Part shown: positions 46,805 through 60,063 of the stretch, piece after piece
Layout of the letters: every line of letters starts with the position of its first letter
Position numbering within the stretch: the stretch's first letter is position 1
DNA from: Lycorma delicatula
Taxonomy: Eukaryota; Arthropoda; Insecta; Hemiptera; Fulgoridae
Assembly (NCBI RefSeq): GCF_047948215.1
Contig: NC_134455.1
Coordinates: 163,600,575 to 163,664,574 of the forward strand
Reading direction: 5' to 3'
Length of the DNA: 64,000 bases
Made by a program: the position numbers and the translations under genes
The notes under the pieces: model-generated
Told to the model about the DNA's origin: nothing
Seen by the model: the letters and a program-made list of their open reading frames with translations, nothing else
Database searches by the model: none

Positions 46805-47646
46805 CTATAAAAAGATACAATTGAATTTTTCATTTAATTAAAGTTGTAATTTTAAAACATTAAAACGAAAGAAAAAGCAAATGAAGAAATATTTTTTTAT
46901 ATATTTTACCCTCAGAAATGCAAATATTAATTTGGCAGTCTTTTAATAATAGTACAATTATAATGCTATGAAATGCTTTATGACATCAGATGCCTGCTAT
47001 TTTGATTCCTCAGATAAACTTTTTAAGAATGTAAATTCCATCACCTCACATACCAAGGTATTGTGAAGGTTTTGCAACAACTGGAATATCTCAAGGACAC
47101 CATCTTGGAAATTGAAAATGTGAAGAAAGAATTAAAGCCAATTGCCAAAACCATGTTTAACTGGTTTTCCATTGATCACCAAAGCTGATAGAATGGTGCA
47201 TGCAGTCATCATTTTTAAAATGGTTAATGATCATAGCGCTCAGTACTGCTATGGAAAAAGTAGTTCCATTGTATTATTAAACTATTAAATTATTTTAAAT
47301 AAATTCAGTATTAATAAGTTGGTAATAGTAGTGTTATCAGTTATGATTCTGTATATAAATCCTGATCTTGGAAATTACAGTGCATTTCTAACAAAAATAT
47401 CAGCATATTCATATCACTGGGAGAAAGTATACCTCTGAAAATTTGAGGATTATGACAAAAAAGGCCCAAATTTTTGTAGTAATATTTTTGAAATCATAAT
47501 TGGAAAACCTATTTACTTTGGACTTTGTATTTGCAAGTGTTTTTCATAGTATTTTGGGCTGACTTTCCCACACTGACTGCCTCTTTCCTACAGTCTACAA
47601 ACTTGTAAGTAAAGTGCTCACTCAATTCTTATTGTTGATTTTTGTA

Positions 47647-48877
47647 CGTAGTCTGTTCAGAAAATAATCGAACTTTATTTTTTTAATCTTATTATTAATT
47701 TTACAGATTATGTGTCCTTATCCCCTACAAAGTACTTCCTGCCCTATTCACACATTTTTCCCAGTAGTCTCATTTGGCAAGCAGTCCTGGTTAGCTTCAT
47801 TTGAAATGGCATTAAGGTATGACAAATCTGATTTAATGTCATAAATAGTCTCAAAACGGCGTTCTTTCACCACTGATTTTAATTTCGGAAATAAGAAAAA
47901 ATCGCAAAGAGCGCCAGATCTGGTGAGTAGGGAAGCTGAGGGAGGACGCATTGTCATGGTGAAGGAACTATGTGTTGTCTGGCCACAACTCTGATCTCTT
48001 TTTGCGGATTTTTTCATATAACTGTTGTAAAACAATAGTACATATGGTTCACAGTTTCACTTAAAGCAAGAATTCAAATTGCACAATTTCATTAAATTAA
48101 AAAAAAAAACAAAGAGTATGACTTCGACGTTGGATCGAGACTGATGTGCATTCTTGGGGCGTGGAGATCCTTTGCCGAACTATTGTGATGACTGAACTTT
48201 TGTCTCAATGTCATAGCCATAAACCCAGCTTTTGTCTCTCGTTATGATTCTTTGCATGAATGTTTCATTGTAAGTGGCTTGTTCAAGAAGTTGCCAACAA
48301 ACATCCACTCGATCTTCTTTCTGCTGTTCGATCATCAAACAAGGAACAAACTTTGCTGTAACTCGATGCATGTTCAATTTTGCAGTCAAAATGTCATGGT
48401 ATGATCCAACTGACATGCTAACCTCTTCTGCAAGTTTGCAAGTTCTCTGACAGTCAACTGGTGATTTGCACACACCAGATTGTTGATTTTCTGAACATGG
48501 GTGTCGTCAGTCAAAGTCAAAGGCCTTCCTGGTCGAAGGTCATCAACTGTCCGATGACTACTTTTATATCGTGAAAACCATTCGTAAAATTGCATACGAT
48601 CCAGAGCATCATCTCTGTAAGCTTATTTCAAAAGTTGAAATGTTACTGGTGAAAGTTTCACACAAAATTTTACGTTATATCGTTGTTCCTGAAAATTGCA
48701 ACTAACACTTTTAAACGCATTGCACGTAAATAACAATAAAACAAGAACTTAACAAGATATCAACAATCCAACAGCATGTGGTTACAAAGGAGTTTATTTG
48801 GAACACAATGCTGCCAACTACACGTCATTCATTGGTGCGTAATTAAAAATGTTTGGTTATTTTCTGAACAGACCTTG
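47647..48877 (-). mobile_element. Mariner element, near full length, frameshifted
   Basis: TA at 47645-47646 and 48878-48879. The inverted repeats share GTCTGTTCAGAAAATAA. Minus-strand transposase pieces in order: YEWFSRYKSSHRTVDDLRPG then RPLTL (48386-48595), SVGSYHDILTAKLNMHRVTA, DVCWQLLEQA, and TRDKSWVYGYDIETKVQSSQ (first catalytic Asp, 48180-48473). A gap of about 100 bp replaces the second Asp region, then MRPPSASLL (a shifted form of the PPYSPDLA block) and PKLKSVVKERRFETI follow. Inactive. Lies in an NDC80 intron. Confidence 0.9.
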
Positions 48878-48879
48878 TA

Positions 48880-50298
48880 TTATTTGGCTTGTGCTTCTTC
48901 ACCATTTCTCACACCCTTCTTGATTCACTGGGATTTTTCAGAAATTAAATTTTTTTCTTCATTTTCTGTACAACTGCATAAAACATGTTGAACTTGATAT
49001 CTAATTTCTATATAATTGATCTACTTACTTAATTAACTTTAGTATTTTTATGTTAATTTGCTATCTAAAAATTATTTTGTAATTTACCTAACATAAAAAA
49101 AATGACTGAAGACAATGTAACACCAGTTTTACAAAGTTCTTTGACTAATTTTGAAAGCATTTTTATTTATTTTTGAAGCAGTTGCTTAAAAACATCTTCT
49201 TAAAACATAGCTCCATAGCTCTCTGATTAATATTCTAAAATGACAGCTAATAATAATAATAATAATAATGAAGTTTTAGCAATAATATTCTAGGTCTTAA
49301 GATATAATTATTATTAAAAAACTATTTTGTGCTATGTTTTCTAACAAATTAAAGAATCAAGCGGAAACTTTGAATTATTACTGTTCAAACTAGTAAAGTT
49401 CTACTGCAATATGCTTGAAGCTAGGAGATTAAACAGATATAAACAGTGCAATGTAAAAAAGTAGTTTTTTACTGTGAGGTGACCCTCCAGAGGGTTAGTT
49501 ACCAAACAGTTGACTGACTGTGAAATTTTACTATATGATCACATAAAAACTGCAAAAATTCAGTTTCTTAGAAGAACAGTAAAGACATCAAGTAGTGTAG
49601 ATAAACTATACATCTTACTGGAAATATTGAGTTTTTCAGCTAGATCAGTTTCAGATACTAAAAACTGTAAAGCAACACAAAGTTGATGATGTTGTCAATT
49701 GCATATTATGCAATCTAATCACTCAGTCAGTCAACACTGATCACAAATATAGAACGAATAAGAAATTTTTTTTTATAAAACGCCAGCAATTTGAAACATT
49801 AATTTTATGTTCTACAAGCTAAAAAAAATATAATTTAAATAAGGCTTGATTGGTAGCTTATGAAGTAATAAAACATCAACTTTATACATTTCACCCACTG
49901 AATTCTGTAACTTGAATATTTACAAAAAAATTCAATCCTGTGAAACACAGGATTTTGCAACTGTTACAGTTTAAATGCATTACAGCACATGTAAGACAGA
50001 ATAGTTTTAAAATAGTGGCCATAATGTACTCAGTATTCATCTCTCTTCTCTAAATATTCTTAAATATAATTAATTCTTAACAGTTTAGTTATATGTTTTT
50101 CATTTTTTCACTTAAGGACACTTAACTTACTGCAACGATTCAGTCTATAAGTTAATTTAAACAGAATTTGTTTTTAATCTACTAAATCTAATGCAAGTTA
50201 CTTAAGTAAAAATAAAATAATCCTATCAAAATAAAAATACATGAAAACACTAAATATCTTTTTTCTAATGTTATTTCCTGACAAGTGTGCAAACTTAC
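48880..50298 (-). other. NDC80-like intron segment
   Basis: AT-rich intron with an (AAT)n run near 49249-49269. Nothing else was recognised. Confidence 0.5.
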
Positions 50299-50526
50299 AA
50301 CTATGTTTTGTTGTTCTAACTGCTGCAACACCGTTTTTTGATCATTGTGTATCTTTATCCAATCATTTCTGATAGACTGAAGTAATTTATCAGCTTCAGC
50401 AATACTTTCTCTAACATCAGGCCTTAATAGTGAACACATATTTTCAACAACACAAGATTTAAGGCGTGGCTCATTTTTAGTATTAATTGCAAGCAAGTTA
50501 TGATAATCAATAAGAGGAACCTCCAT
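50299..50526 (-). CDS. Ndc80: NDC80/HEC1-like exon, hinge region
   Basis: A 228-bp phase-0 exon of 76 codons after a TTTTTTAG acceptor. It begins MEVPLIDYHNLLAINTKNEP and ends QLEQQNIV before GTAAGT. The layout matches the NDC80 segment where the first coiled coil breaks (Y-H-x-L-A-x-x-L...P) and the second begins (EADKLLQSI onward). The initial Met is internal, since the upstream exon joins in phase. Confidence 0.78.
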
Positions 50527-50573
50527 CTAAAAAAGAAAATAAATTTATACCTAATTGTTAAACACACACACTC

Positions 50574-50597
50574 ATATATATATATATATATATATAT
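50574..50597. repeat. (TA)n microsatellite
   Basis: TA dinucleotide run of about 12 units just upstream of the 50299-50526 exon. Confidence 0.9.
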
Positions 50598-50995
50598 TTT
50601 CTATTATGCAATAACCTCATTTAGTGTTTTTGAGGGTATCCTAATTAGTAGCTGTATTTACATGCAATTAAATTATTACTTATAGAAAAAAATAATTGTA
50701 TGATTACACAATTATAATTAAGTACATCAGCACTTCAACATTCATATCAAATTAAGCTACTGGGATCTTACTAATTAGGATGGAAAACTGAGGTCTTACC
50801 AACTATACTACTAAAGCGAATATTATTTGCTTTTGTTAACTATTAAAATTGTGTTGTGAAGTAATGCAGCAAGTTTTATTGAAGTTTTCTAACAGTTTAT
50901 TCCAAGTTTAAATTGATGTTCAATATACCAACGGTCTAAGAAAATAGAAACAGAAAAATTTTATTTTACTAAAGTAATTAATAAACAGGTGATAT

Positions 50996-51274
50996 ATATA
51001 TGTTTTTCTTTTCCAGTTTAGCTTCTGAAACTACCGTAAGGTATTACTTCAGAGGATGAATGAGGATGATCTTTTATAGTCTCAAGTTGATCGTTCCTGA
51101 GATGTGTGGTTAACTGAAACCCAACCATCAAAGAAGACTGGTATCCACGATCTCATATTCAAATCCGAATAAAAGTAACTGCTTTTACTAGGATTTGAAC
51201 TTTAGAACTCTCAACTTCAAAAACAGCTGATTTGCGATGATGAGTTCACCACTAGACCAACCCAGTTGGTTATT
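50996..51274 (-). mobile_element. SINE with 10-bp target duplication
   Basis: Flanked by CAGGTGATAT (50986-50995) and CAAGTGATAT (51275-51284). The minus strand shows the full order: AACTGGGTTGGTCTAGTGGT, GTTCAAATCCTAGTAAAAGC, GTCTTCTTTGATGGTTGGGT, and a tail with AAGTAATACCTTACGGTAGT. Nearly full length. Confidence 0.9.
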
Positions 51275-51284
51275 CAAGTGATAT

Positions 51285-52399
51285 CTGTATTCAGAAAATA
51301 AACTTATGCTGTAATGGAATATTTCTGCTATGTAATTAACTGAATGATTATTTTAATTATTGACAAAATATGATGGAGGAATCTCTACTATTAAAATATT
51401 CCAAAATTCTGAGCTACAATCACCTTATCAAAAGCTGAAGTGGTTTTTAAAAAAATAAACTGCAAGGTCAGGATATATCAGGATTATTTTTCTGAGAAAC
51501 AGTATTTAATATATTAATGTGTTAAAAAAAAAATAAAAAAAAAATGATTTTATGGTCGGCAATGGAATTTTGAAAAATTATAACTAGACCAGTTATTTGT
51601 GCATTACAAATTAACAGTGAAAAAATTATAAATTTTGGGCTATACGTGAACAGGTTGTTGACCTTTTTTTATGATGCTGATTAAATAGCCTTGCACTGGC
51701 AAGTTTGATAAGAAAAAAAATGGCATCACAAGGCGTTTGGAAACAAGACATTAAAAGACCAGATAATTGGATAAATATTATTGTTAAGTACAAATTTAAA
51801 AATAATATACATAATTTATAAAAATACACAACACATTTTTGTTTGCCAATGAAAACCATTTAAGAAAATTATTATGTAACAACACATACGGTTTCAAAAT
51901 AATACAACCCATATTACAAGCTCCTTTTTCAGCACAATAAAAATATGTTCAAACAAGCTCTACACACATACACAGCCTCTCTTACAAGTTACAAGTATAA
52001 TAGTACTTGTTAAAATAATGGAAAAAGCTCATACAAACATATGTCCTAAAATGCTTCATTTACAAGTTACGACTAGTGAAAACGTTTGCTCAGATTTCAG
52101 CTACCCCAGTGACGAGGTCATACTGAAAGTTTTAGGATGTTAATTATGGGGCAGAATTAGTGATTGTATTATTTTATTTAATCTGAAAACTTACTTCTGT
52201 ACTGTCCTACACTAGTGGCTACAGGGTGAGTCTCAGTCTTGCATAAAGCTAACAGACTGTTAATATGATGGGTGGCTGTAAAAAAATTAGTCATAAACTG
52301 ACTACAGTATGGTCTGAGGTGGGGTGGAGTACAGTTTAAGGATGAAACAGTAAACCTAAAAAATACCACTGAGCTTGTCAGTGGATTGCAACAAGGTGA
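51285..52399 (-). other. NDC80-like intron segment
   Basis: AT-rich intron with no recognised element. Minus frames at 51626-51859 and 52178-52420 are not conserved families I know. Confidence 0.4.
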
Positions 52400-53284
52400 G
52401 TATAGGCCACTTGTAAACAAGCCAACACATTACTTTGGAAGAAGCTTGCATGCCTCTGAGAAGTAGTTAAATGTACCATATGTTTATGGAATAAACCAGG
52501 TAATGGATAAACAGTTGTTACATTTGGAGAAGCCAGATAAAAAAATTATTCCTAAAATTCTGCTCTAATTATACATTAAAAATTGCAAAAAACCTTTTTA
52601 AGAACCATAACAGAAAATTCAAATAGGTGAGACCAGGAGATGCAGGAAGGTGTGTATATTTATTATATGATGAAATTTTTTGGTCTATAAGAGCACAATA
52701 TTGTTTCTGGTCTCTGCAATTGTTCCTCGTTTTCAGAGCAAATGTTGATTCAGACCACAGTTTAGTTGTAATGACGAGAAGATTGATTTTTAAGGAACTA
52801 AAGAGAAAAAAATGAGAACAAAAGAGATGGGATACAGACAAACTAAAAGAGAAAAATAGGAAGTTACAATATGAACAAATAACAGGCATGGGACTAGGAA
52901 TTAATAAAAAAATATTTAATTAAAATTCAATGGATAAAATAAAAAAAAGCTATAATTAAGGCAAAACAAAAAAAAGTTAGGTAGACAGGAAATGGTAGCT
53001 AGAAAACTAAGGATTACTAAAGATAGAACTGATAGGTGAGCAATATAAAAATTTTACGATGATGAAGGGAAGAAATGTTAAAACATCTTATTGAAATAAA
53101 ATTAATAAAACTGCTAAACAGTAAAAGAAATAGGTTGTTATAGAAATGTAGGATATGATTTCTAGGAAGGCAGATGCAATAAAATTAAAAATAAGAGTAA
53201 ACTTTATTGAAATTGAGATATTAGAAGTATAGAAAAATGACCATTGTCCTGAGGACAGGAAAGAGCTAACAGGTGGCAGGGATA
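52400..53284 (+). mobile_element. LINE remnant, 5' part (endonuclease end)
   Basis: The plus strand reads FRANVDSDHSLVVMTRRLIF near 52735-52790, the S-D-H-x-L-V block ending LINE endonucleases. It then reads broken KRWDTDKLKEKNRKLQYEQI, the usual linker. It is split from its reverse-transcriptase part by the mariner at 53285-54496. Confidence 0.7.
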
Positions 53285-54496
53285 CAAGGTCTATAAATAA
53301 AGTAATGAGACTGGTTCAGAAAAACTTTTTATTTACAATCGAAATAGTTCCCTTGGGAAGCCATGCAGCAGTGTTGGAATTCAGAAACCGAAATATCTTT
53401 CAGATAGTTGGTTACATTTTTTAAATGTTTTCTACATTTTTTAAATGTTTTCTAAAATGGTGTTCTTTGCGGGTTTTAAAGTCGAGAACAGGAAAACATC
53501 ACAGGGACTCAAGTCAAGTGAATAAGGTGGTTGAGGAACTACATGAATGTTTTTCTTTGCCAAAAACTCATTAATTGAGAGTGCAGTGAGACAAGGTGCA
53601 TTGTCATGATGTAGCATCCAGGTGTCTTTAATGGCTGGTCTCACGGGGCAACTATTTTCCGCAGTCTTTCAAGAATTTCTTGGTAAACATATTGATATAC
53701 AGTCTGTCCTGAAGGCAAAAACTCCTTATGGACAATGCCATTGCTATCGAAGAAATAAATTAGCATGGTTTTGATTTTTGATGTGCTCATTTTTACTTTT
53801 TTAGGACATGGTAAGTTGGAAGTGTGCCACTCCTTGCTCTGGTGTTTTGTTTCTGGGTTGTACTCAAATATCCAAGATTCATTACCAGTAATAACATTTT
53901 TTTTTTTAGAAAATCAGGATCAGTTTCAATTCGTCCCACAAGATTGTCACACTTCCATCCTGTTGATTTTCTGTTCAACAGTGAGGTTTTTTGGGAACAA
54001 TTTTTCACAAACTTTTTCTCGTCCAATTCGTTTGTCAAAATTGGACTGTGGTACGGTTCAAATTCAACTGCTCTGCAATCATTCTGACAGTTAATCGCCG
54101 GTCATACCGTTTCAAGTCTCTGATTCGCTCAACATTGTTGTCACTTTTTGATGTTAACGGTCTTAAAGCAAGGATTGTCCTTAACTAATTCCCAGCCATC
54201 TGAAAATGCTTTGAACCACTCAAAAACTCGGGGCTCATGACAGAGCGTCATTTCCATATGCCCTTTTTTATTTTGAAAAAGTTTCAATAGCATTATCATT
54301 CATTTTTGTAACGCACAACAAAACTAGTTTCACAAAAAGTTTGTTTACATCTCATATGGAAACAATAGACTAATTATATTAATACCTAATATAAATCAGC
54401 TGTTCATATAACCATATGTTTATTAGAAAGTTTACAGTGTTGTCACTTTGGTTGCAAAAAAAAAAACTGGTCTCATTACTTTATTTACAGACCTTG
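53285..54496 (-). mobile_element. Mariner element with 30-bp inverted repeats
   Basis: TA at 53283-53284 and 54497-54498. The ends match over about 30 bp (CAAGGTCTRTAAATAAAGTA then ATGAGAC). The minus-strand transposase is broken: NIVGRIETDP-type core near 53930, then DTWMLHHDNAPCLTALSINE (HHDNAP holds the second catalytic Asp) and VVPQPPYSLDLSPCDVFLFS (third Asp region; SPDLA altered to SLDLS) at 53441-53644. Intact termini, dead gene. Inserted into a LINE. Confidence 0.92.
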
Positions 54497-55080
54497 TATA
54501 CAGAGGGAAAAATTATCAGATGAGCTTTTGCAGATGAAAGAGTAATATGATTAGGATATTAGAAGATACTTAATTTTGAGATAGTTTGATGAAGGTCTAA
54601 AATAGGTAATAGGTACAGATAATATATCTTCAGAATTATTGTCTGCTTTAGGAGTAGCAGCACTGAATAGATTATATACATTAATACAAAGTTTATTTTA
54701 CTGATTAAGTACCCAAGGATTTAACAAAAACTGTTTATCATAATAAAGCAGATAAATAAGTACACACCATCAGTCTAACATCTGCATAAAAAATCCTCAC
54801 AATGGTAATTAGACAAATGCGTTTGAAAAGTGTACTAGATACAAGACCAATCTGATTTCATGAAAAGCACGTGTACAAGGGAGGCACTGCTACTGTGACT
54901 CTTAGACTAACCTTAGAAGACAGGATTAAAAAGAATATGGCATTTGATAATGTACAACAGATCAAAATGTTTAATGTTTCATTGAAAATAGCGAAGATAG
55001 GTAGAAGGCATAACCTCCTATTCAAGAATGAAATAGGAGTGATAGGATTAAAAGATACATAATGACAACCCATGATTCAC
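54497..55080 (+). mobile_element. LINE remnant, 3' part (reverse transcriptase)
   Basis: Continues the remnant at 52400-53284. Broken frames show LYTLIQSLFY near 54675, and TREALLL...LRLTLEDRIKKN then MAFDNVQQIKMFNVSLKIAK near 54880-55000, the A-F-D-N-V block after fingers domain sequence. Inactive. Confidence 0.7.
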
Positions 55081-55109
55081 AAAAGAAGTGAGAGTAAACA
55101 TTAAACTAC

Positions 55110-55315
55110 CTTTTTCAGATTTTTTGCTGCATTAATGTCAAGCTGGTATATTGATTCAGACAGCTTAGCAATACATTTCTCATTATATGATAAAATTCCT
55201 TGAAGTTCCTTACGACGGTTAATGCTTTCATTTTTCTTGGTCTTATTACATTTCATTTCATCAACAGTTTTACGAAATTCATCACGTTCAGCTGTTTTTT
55301 CCTTTATTTTACGCA
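55110..55315 (-). CDS. Ndc80: NDC80/HEC1-like exon
   Basis: A 206-bp exon. Two bases complete Leu from the previous exon, then RKIKEKTAERDEFRKTVDEM, CNKTKKNESINRRKELQGIL and AKLSESIYQLDINAAKNLKK before GTAGTT. The I-N-x-x-R-x-E-L-Q-x-x-L run and spacing resemble HEC1 (E-R-I-N-H-E-R-N-E-L-Q). Phase 2 in, phase 0 out, matching both neighbours. Confidence 0.8.
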
Positions 55316-57409
55316 CTGTAAACAAAGTAATTCTTTTTAAAAACACAGTACCAGTGAAATCAAATTAACATTATTTCTGTAACAAAGAAAAATATCCATA
55401 AAAGTACACTTCAATAATCACCTAAAATTAATGAAATGGATAGAAACATTTTTCTAATACTTTAGGAACTTTCTTACCCAAGTGTATTTCCAGATAAATT
55501 TTTCAATGACCAAATCTGTTCATACTTGAACTATTTATTGGTTATTTTAATTTATTTAAAAAATAAAATAAAATAAAATTAAGTACATTTAAAAGTGGCT
55601 ATGTAAGAAGTATTAAAACTAATATCAACATAAGAATAAAAAATTAGATAACTTTTCCTTGATCAAGTATCCCTACACAGGATCACCTTCATTTGAGTGA
55701 CCTATCAGCCGACAGATAAAGACCTTACAATCAGCTTTTCAATTTTGTTTGGTCCAGGACAGCCAGGTAGCATGGGTTGATTACGATTTATTCCTATTTA
55801 GCTACAAAAGGATGTTCAATTGTGTTGCCTTTACATTTTTAATGGAAACTGTCTAAATTCTAGATTCTTTAAACCTTTAATGACTTGAATGCATTTTAAT
55901 TAAGGCAAGTTATAAGAAAGGCCATCATGTATGTTAAATTCTTAACATATGTAAGTTATTTTAGTTCAAGTATTTAATCTTATTTTTTCATGAAAGCTTG
56001 TTTAATATTTTAGTTAAAAGTATAATGTAGTGGTTAAAATTTAATTCTAATATAAGATAGACACAGTTTGTAAACCTATTTATTTCTTTTAAAATAGACT
56101 TAGAAATTCAGTAATTAATTACAGAGGGTCTATTCAAACTTTTTTCTCTGGTCGTAATATAAATATTTTGAGATGTGCAGTTAGCATCAGTACATAGTAC
56201 TAACCAACAATCTCCCCCCACTCGTGTGTGTGTGTGAGACGATTAGCTTTCGCACAGCATTCATTCGAAGTAGGTAGAAACATCGTTCAAGCACAAAAGT
56301 GATGTTGGCAGTCAGTTTTTGACATAAAAGGTGTTCCTCACTATGAGTTTCTTCCTGTAGAGCAGATAGTCAATTGTCACTATCTGGAAGTAATCAGATG
56401 TTTCTACAAGTGAGGAAGAAGAGACCTGCTTTGATAATAGAGCTGTCTAATATGTTAATTCACAAATTTTATACAAAAAATTCCACCAGTGTCATCTCTC
56501 ACCCAACCTAGTCTCTGCTGACTTTTTTTAACTTCTGAAATTAAAACTGCCATTTAAAAGATAAAGATATGAGACAATAGAGCCCATAAGAAAATTTGCA
56601 GAATTCACTGATAATTATTTCAAAAAGTAAGTTGCATAGTTTCTTGCAAAAGAGGGATGTTGGGAGATTAATAATGCTGTAAATATCAATTAGATTTTTT
56701 TCTTTAGAAAACATTAAACAGAGATTGTACAATTAGTCAATTATTTTACTTTTGAAACCACTTTAATTGATTTCATTAACTTTACTGTCTAATGATAATG
56801 TTTTAGTTAAAGATATAACTTCAAATTAATTAATAAACTACATGTCAGTTGCATAAATACCTACTGTTTAGTCATTTCAAGTACAGTTCCATTCAGCAAA
56901 ATGAAAGCAATCATATAATTTTGCTACTTTACTAAACTAAGTTACCTTTTTTCCAATTTAACATTAATGAATCCATTCAACTAAAATTATGAGTTAATGA
57001 ATTAAATTCCAGCTAATTTATAGAAATTCGGTGGTTCAGTATAGCCTCTAAGGTTCTGTACATAAAATTGTTACTATCTATGGTAATGTTATGTTTTGTC
57101 ATGCCCTACCTTGTGGGTAAAAATTGTAAACATGATATGTAAAGAATATTTTCAATTTCATCAACTTATTGAAGTAAGTATTTGGATAACATTAGAGCTA
57201 GGAAGAGTACTCTTTGCATTCAAATTGATAAAAGAGAATACTAAATTCTGCAATTGGAGGTACAAAAATCTCTTAAGTAAAAATCAAAAGCATAAACCAT
57301 ACATCACCACATTCAGCATGAATAAACAGGTATGATGTTTATTTACAACATAACTAAATCAGAATTTAAATCTTTATAAACAAAACTGAAGTAGAATTTA
57401 CCATTTTTC
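55316..57409 (-). other. NDC80-like intron segment
   Basis: Mostly AT-rich intron. Positions 56120-56460 are less AT-rich, with a (GT)n run near 56226-56237, and look like an old transposon I cannot classify. Confidence 0.4.
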
Positions 57410-57660
57410 TCTTGACACCAGTCACTGTAGGACCACAGAATAGTCAACTACTGGCTAGTTTTTTAGCTCTCCAATACTCTTTTATTCTTTCACTGTGCTT
57501 CTTCCTTATTTCTTCTGACCACTTTAAGTTAGCGCGTTCTTTCTTCTGCTTTTAGATCCTTTTGAATTCTAAGATTTCTTTCCTAACCACCCTTCTGTCT
57601 TCTAAATCAGTCACGTTTAAGTTTGTTACCCTTAGGTCAGCTTTAACCACTTAATATTTG
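57410..57660 (-). mobile_element. LINE endonuclease-domain fragment
   Basis: The minus strand reads KADLRVTNLNVTDLEDRRVV then RKEILEFKRI, a stop, and KKERANLKWSEEIRKKHSER then IKEYWRAKKLASS, a string typical of insect LINE polyproteins. Isolated fragment. Confidence 0.6.
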
Positions 57661-58099
57661 TCTTGTCACCATTTACCATTTAATAGACATAAATTAAATT
57701 TAGGTAAAAAATTACAACTTAAACAGCCTAACAAAACAATAGCAATTTAAGGATACTGTGAATGACAATATATTCCAATTAACTTCAGCATTGATATGTG
57801 GGTAATACACCTAAAATATAATATAAGTGATATCCAAAAAGCAAGTTGTTTTTAAATTCTACTGTTATGATAGTGATGATGCACATGCATAGTTTGTTGG
57901 CAAGGCACTGGTACTAATTTCACAGTTGTGTATATGTCTGTGCAAATGAGATACCAATAGCATGTGAAATTTAGTCAGATCTGTTTGATGAATGGAAAGA
58001 ATTTCTTAAATCAACTTAAATAAATTCTTAAATCTGTAAATGTACAATTTGATGGATGTAATTGAAAGAAGATAAGAGAGATCAAATAATTCTTCTAGA
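57661..58099. other. Intron segment, nothing recognised
   Basis: AT-rich sequence without recognised features. Confidence 0.4.
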
Positions 58100-58770
58100 C
58101 TTCATTTCCCTGCATTTTCACAAAATTGTGTTCAGGCTGATTGTCAATGTTAGAGCAACGGCAGGTCTGTTGGAGTAAAGCATCCACCAGTACAGGGACT
58201 AGATGCTTGATCAATGAGGTTAAGCTGTGGATCCTGGGGGGATTTGGTGAACTCAATTATGAGCTCATACAGTTCCTGACGGGCCACAGCTGTTTCTGCC
58301 ATATCTCTGCAAGTTCAAGAGAGTGGATGATAACATGTGTCCATATTGAGACCTGGATGATGTGGAACACGTGTTCCAGTTTACGTTGGGAACCCTTGTG
58401 GCATAATTACAGACATCTGGGTCCTCTCACACAAGAGAATATAATACAGAAGATGCTATACAATGAGGAAACATGGGATTCCATCTCTTGTATGATCATC
58501 CGTATTATTAGGAGTATGGAGTTAGATGCGAGGACAGAATAGCCTGAGACTTTCTCAGGCTTAAGTATTCCAGCTGCTAGGTGAAGAATTGAACCAGAGA
58601 GCAAAGGGGGACAGAAAGCCTCCTGTGGAGCTGTAGTTAATTCGCACTTGCATGAATGGACTATGGTGATATGAGCGAGGACTCTCGAACCTCCAAGCCT
58701 GAAGGCACCCCCAAGGGCTGAGAGTGCTTCATTGTGGCCCGGCCCCAATGGGGAGAACGCTCTTAATATA
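58100..58770 (+). mobile_element. 3' end of an R1-clade-like non-LTR element
   Basis: Plus-strand remnant, GC-richer than its surroundings. GELNYELIQFLTGHSCFCHI is the LTGH block after the reverse transcriptase. Then, frameshifted, CPYCDLDDVEHVFQF is a Cys/His motif, followed by a GC-rich 3' tail to about 58770. Opposite orientation to the R1-like element at 24750-27884. Confidence 0.75.
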
Positions 58771-59895
58771 CATACATACGCTCTTAACAACATCTAGCAG
58801 AACCTGTGCAAGTCCAACACTACCCCATTTATGGGGCATGCATAAATGGCATTTCTCCGACTTATCAACAAAAAAGAGGGGCTGGTTATCAGAAATAAAA
58901 CGAAATGACAAGGCAGTGTGTTGGCCTTTTTATTTTTTATCACGATTCAGAGAGTGAGGTGATGTCTCTTTAATGCTGTGTAGTCACTGGAAACCAGACA
59001 TGGGGACTGCATGAACTCCTGAACTAAACAATCCTAAGATAATAACAAATGCAACACTTCATTGAAAACAAAGGCAAAATTCAAGCAGATATTTTCCTCT
59101 TGGAAGATCCTGTGCATTTTTTTTTTGGAGAGAAAAGAAATTTTGCTAACTGAGTTCTGCCTCAAAGCTTCACGATGGAAGTTTACTGTGAAACGTTTAA
59201 GAAATTGTGTTATGTAGGACATTGCTTATTCTTGACGTCTGTTCACACTACCGCTGCAATGCAAAATCTCTTCATGGTCTTTAGTTGAGAACAATTTGAT
59301 TATTTCCTATCAGCCTATACCCTACAAGTGATTTCACAGTTCCAGCACCTGAAATCCTTCCTTCATGGTTGATGGTTCCATAATGAGATAATCAAACTGT
59401 TAACAGATGGTTTGCACCTAAAGATGGCATCTTTCTATAAAAAAGGTATGCTACACTGGTGCTGGGCTATGATAAGTGCCTCAAAAAAGCAGAAATACAT
59501 TTAAAAAGTCTTATTAAGGTCTATACCTTAAACAGCAATAAAAATATTTCTTAAAAATTATTTTTTTAATAGCACATTATAACTTATTTTCTGGATATTC
59601 CTCACATTAATAATAGCAATATTGTAAATTAAACATCCAAACTAAATTTCACCTAATTTCTCGTAACTTTACAATTAATGAGTATTATTGTATACGGCTT
59701 GGGAATTGCCTTATTTTTAATAACAAACCTGCTCAAGTTAAATCTTAGGTAGGTAAAAGATAAAGTTTGTAGAATAAAAAAATTTCTACTTTTCCCTCAA
59801 AAATGAATATCACTTAATAGTTTGCATTATTGTATAACATGTAAAAAGTCATGAGATAAACTTAGTATTAATTAATTTAAATGAAATTTACTTAC
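58771..59895 (-). other. NDC80-like intron segment
   Basis: Intron. The stretch 58790-59460 is less AT-rich and may be transposon-derived, but no motif was recognised. Confidence 0.4.
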
Positions 59896-60028
59896 ACAAT
59901 TCTTTCACATTTCTCTTCTCTTGGTTAATCTCATGCATACGTGCTTCAAGACATGATTTCTGTTTTACAATATACTCTTTTAATTCAGCATGGCCTTTTC
60001 TTAAATCTTGTAAATCATTTTCCTGACT
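59896..60028 (-). CDS. Ndc80: NDC80/HEC1-like exon
   Basis: A 133-bp exon after CTTTTACAG: SQENDLQDLRKGHAELKEYI, VKQKSCLEARMHEINQEKRN and VKEL plus one base, then GTAAGT. It resembles the start of the HEC1 coiled coil (L-x-x-L-R-K...L then L-N-E-E). Phase 0 in, phase 1 out, continuous with 55110-55315. Confidence 0.8.
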
Positions 60029-60063
60029 CTGTAAAAGTTATGTTTTTCATTTACATGTACATA

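Noticed and set aside
49249..49269. (AAT)n run as a regulatory feature
   Set aside because: A simple microsatellite inside an intron, with no supporting context.
52178..52420. Minus-strand 80-aa open frame
   Set aside because: No family resemblance and adjacent to a plus-strand LINE remnant. Probably chance.
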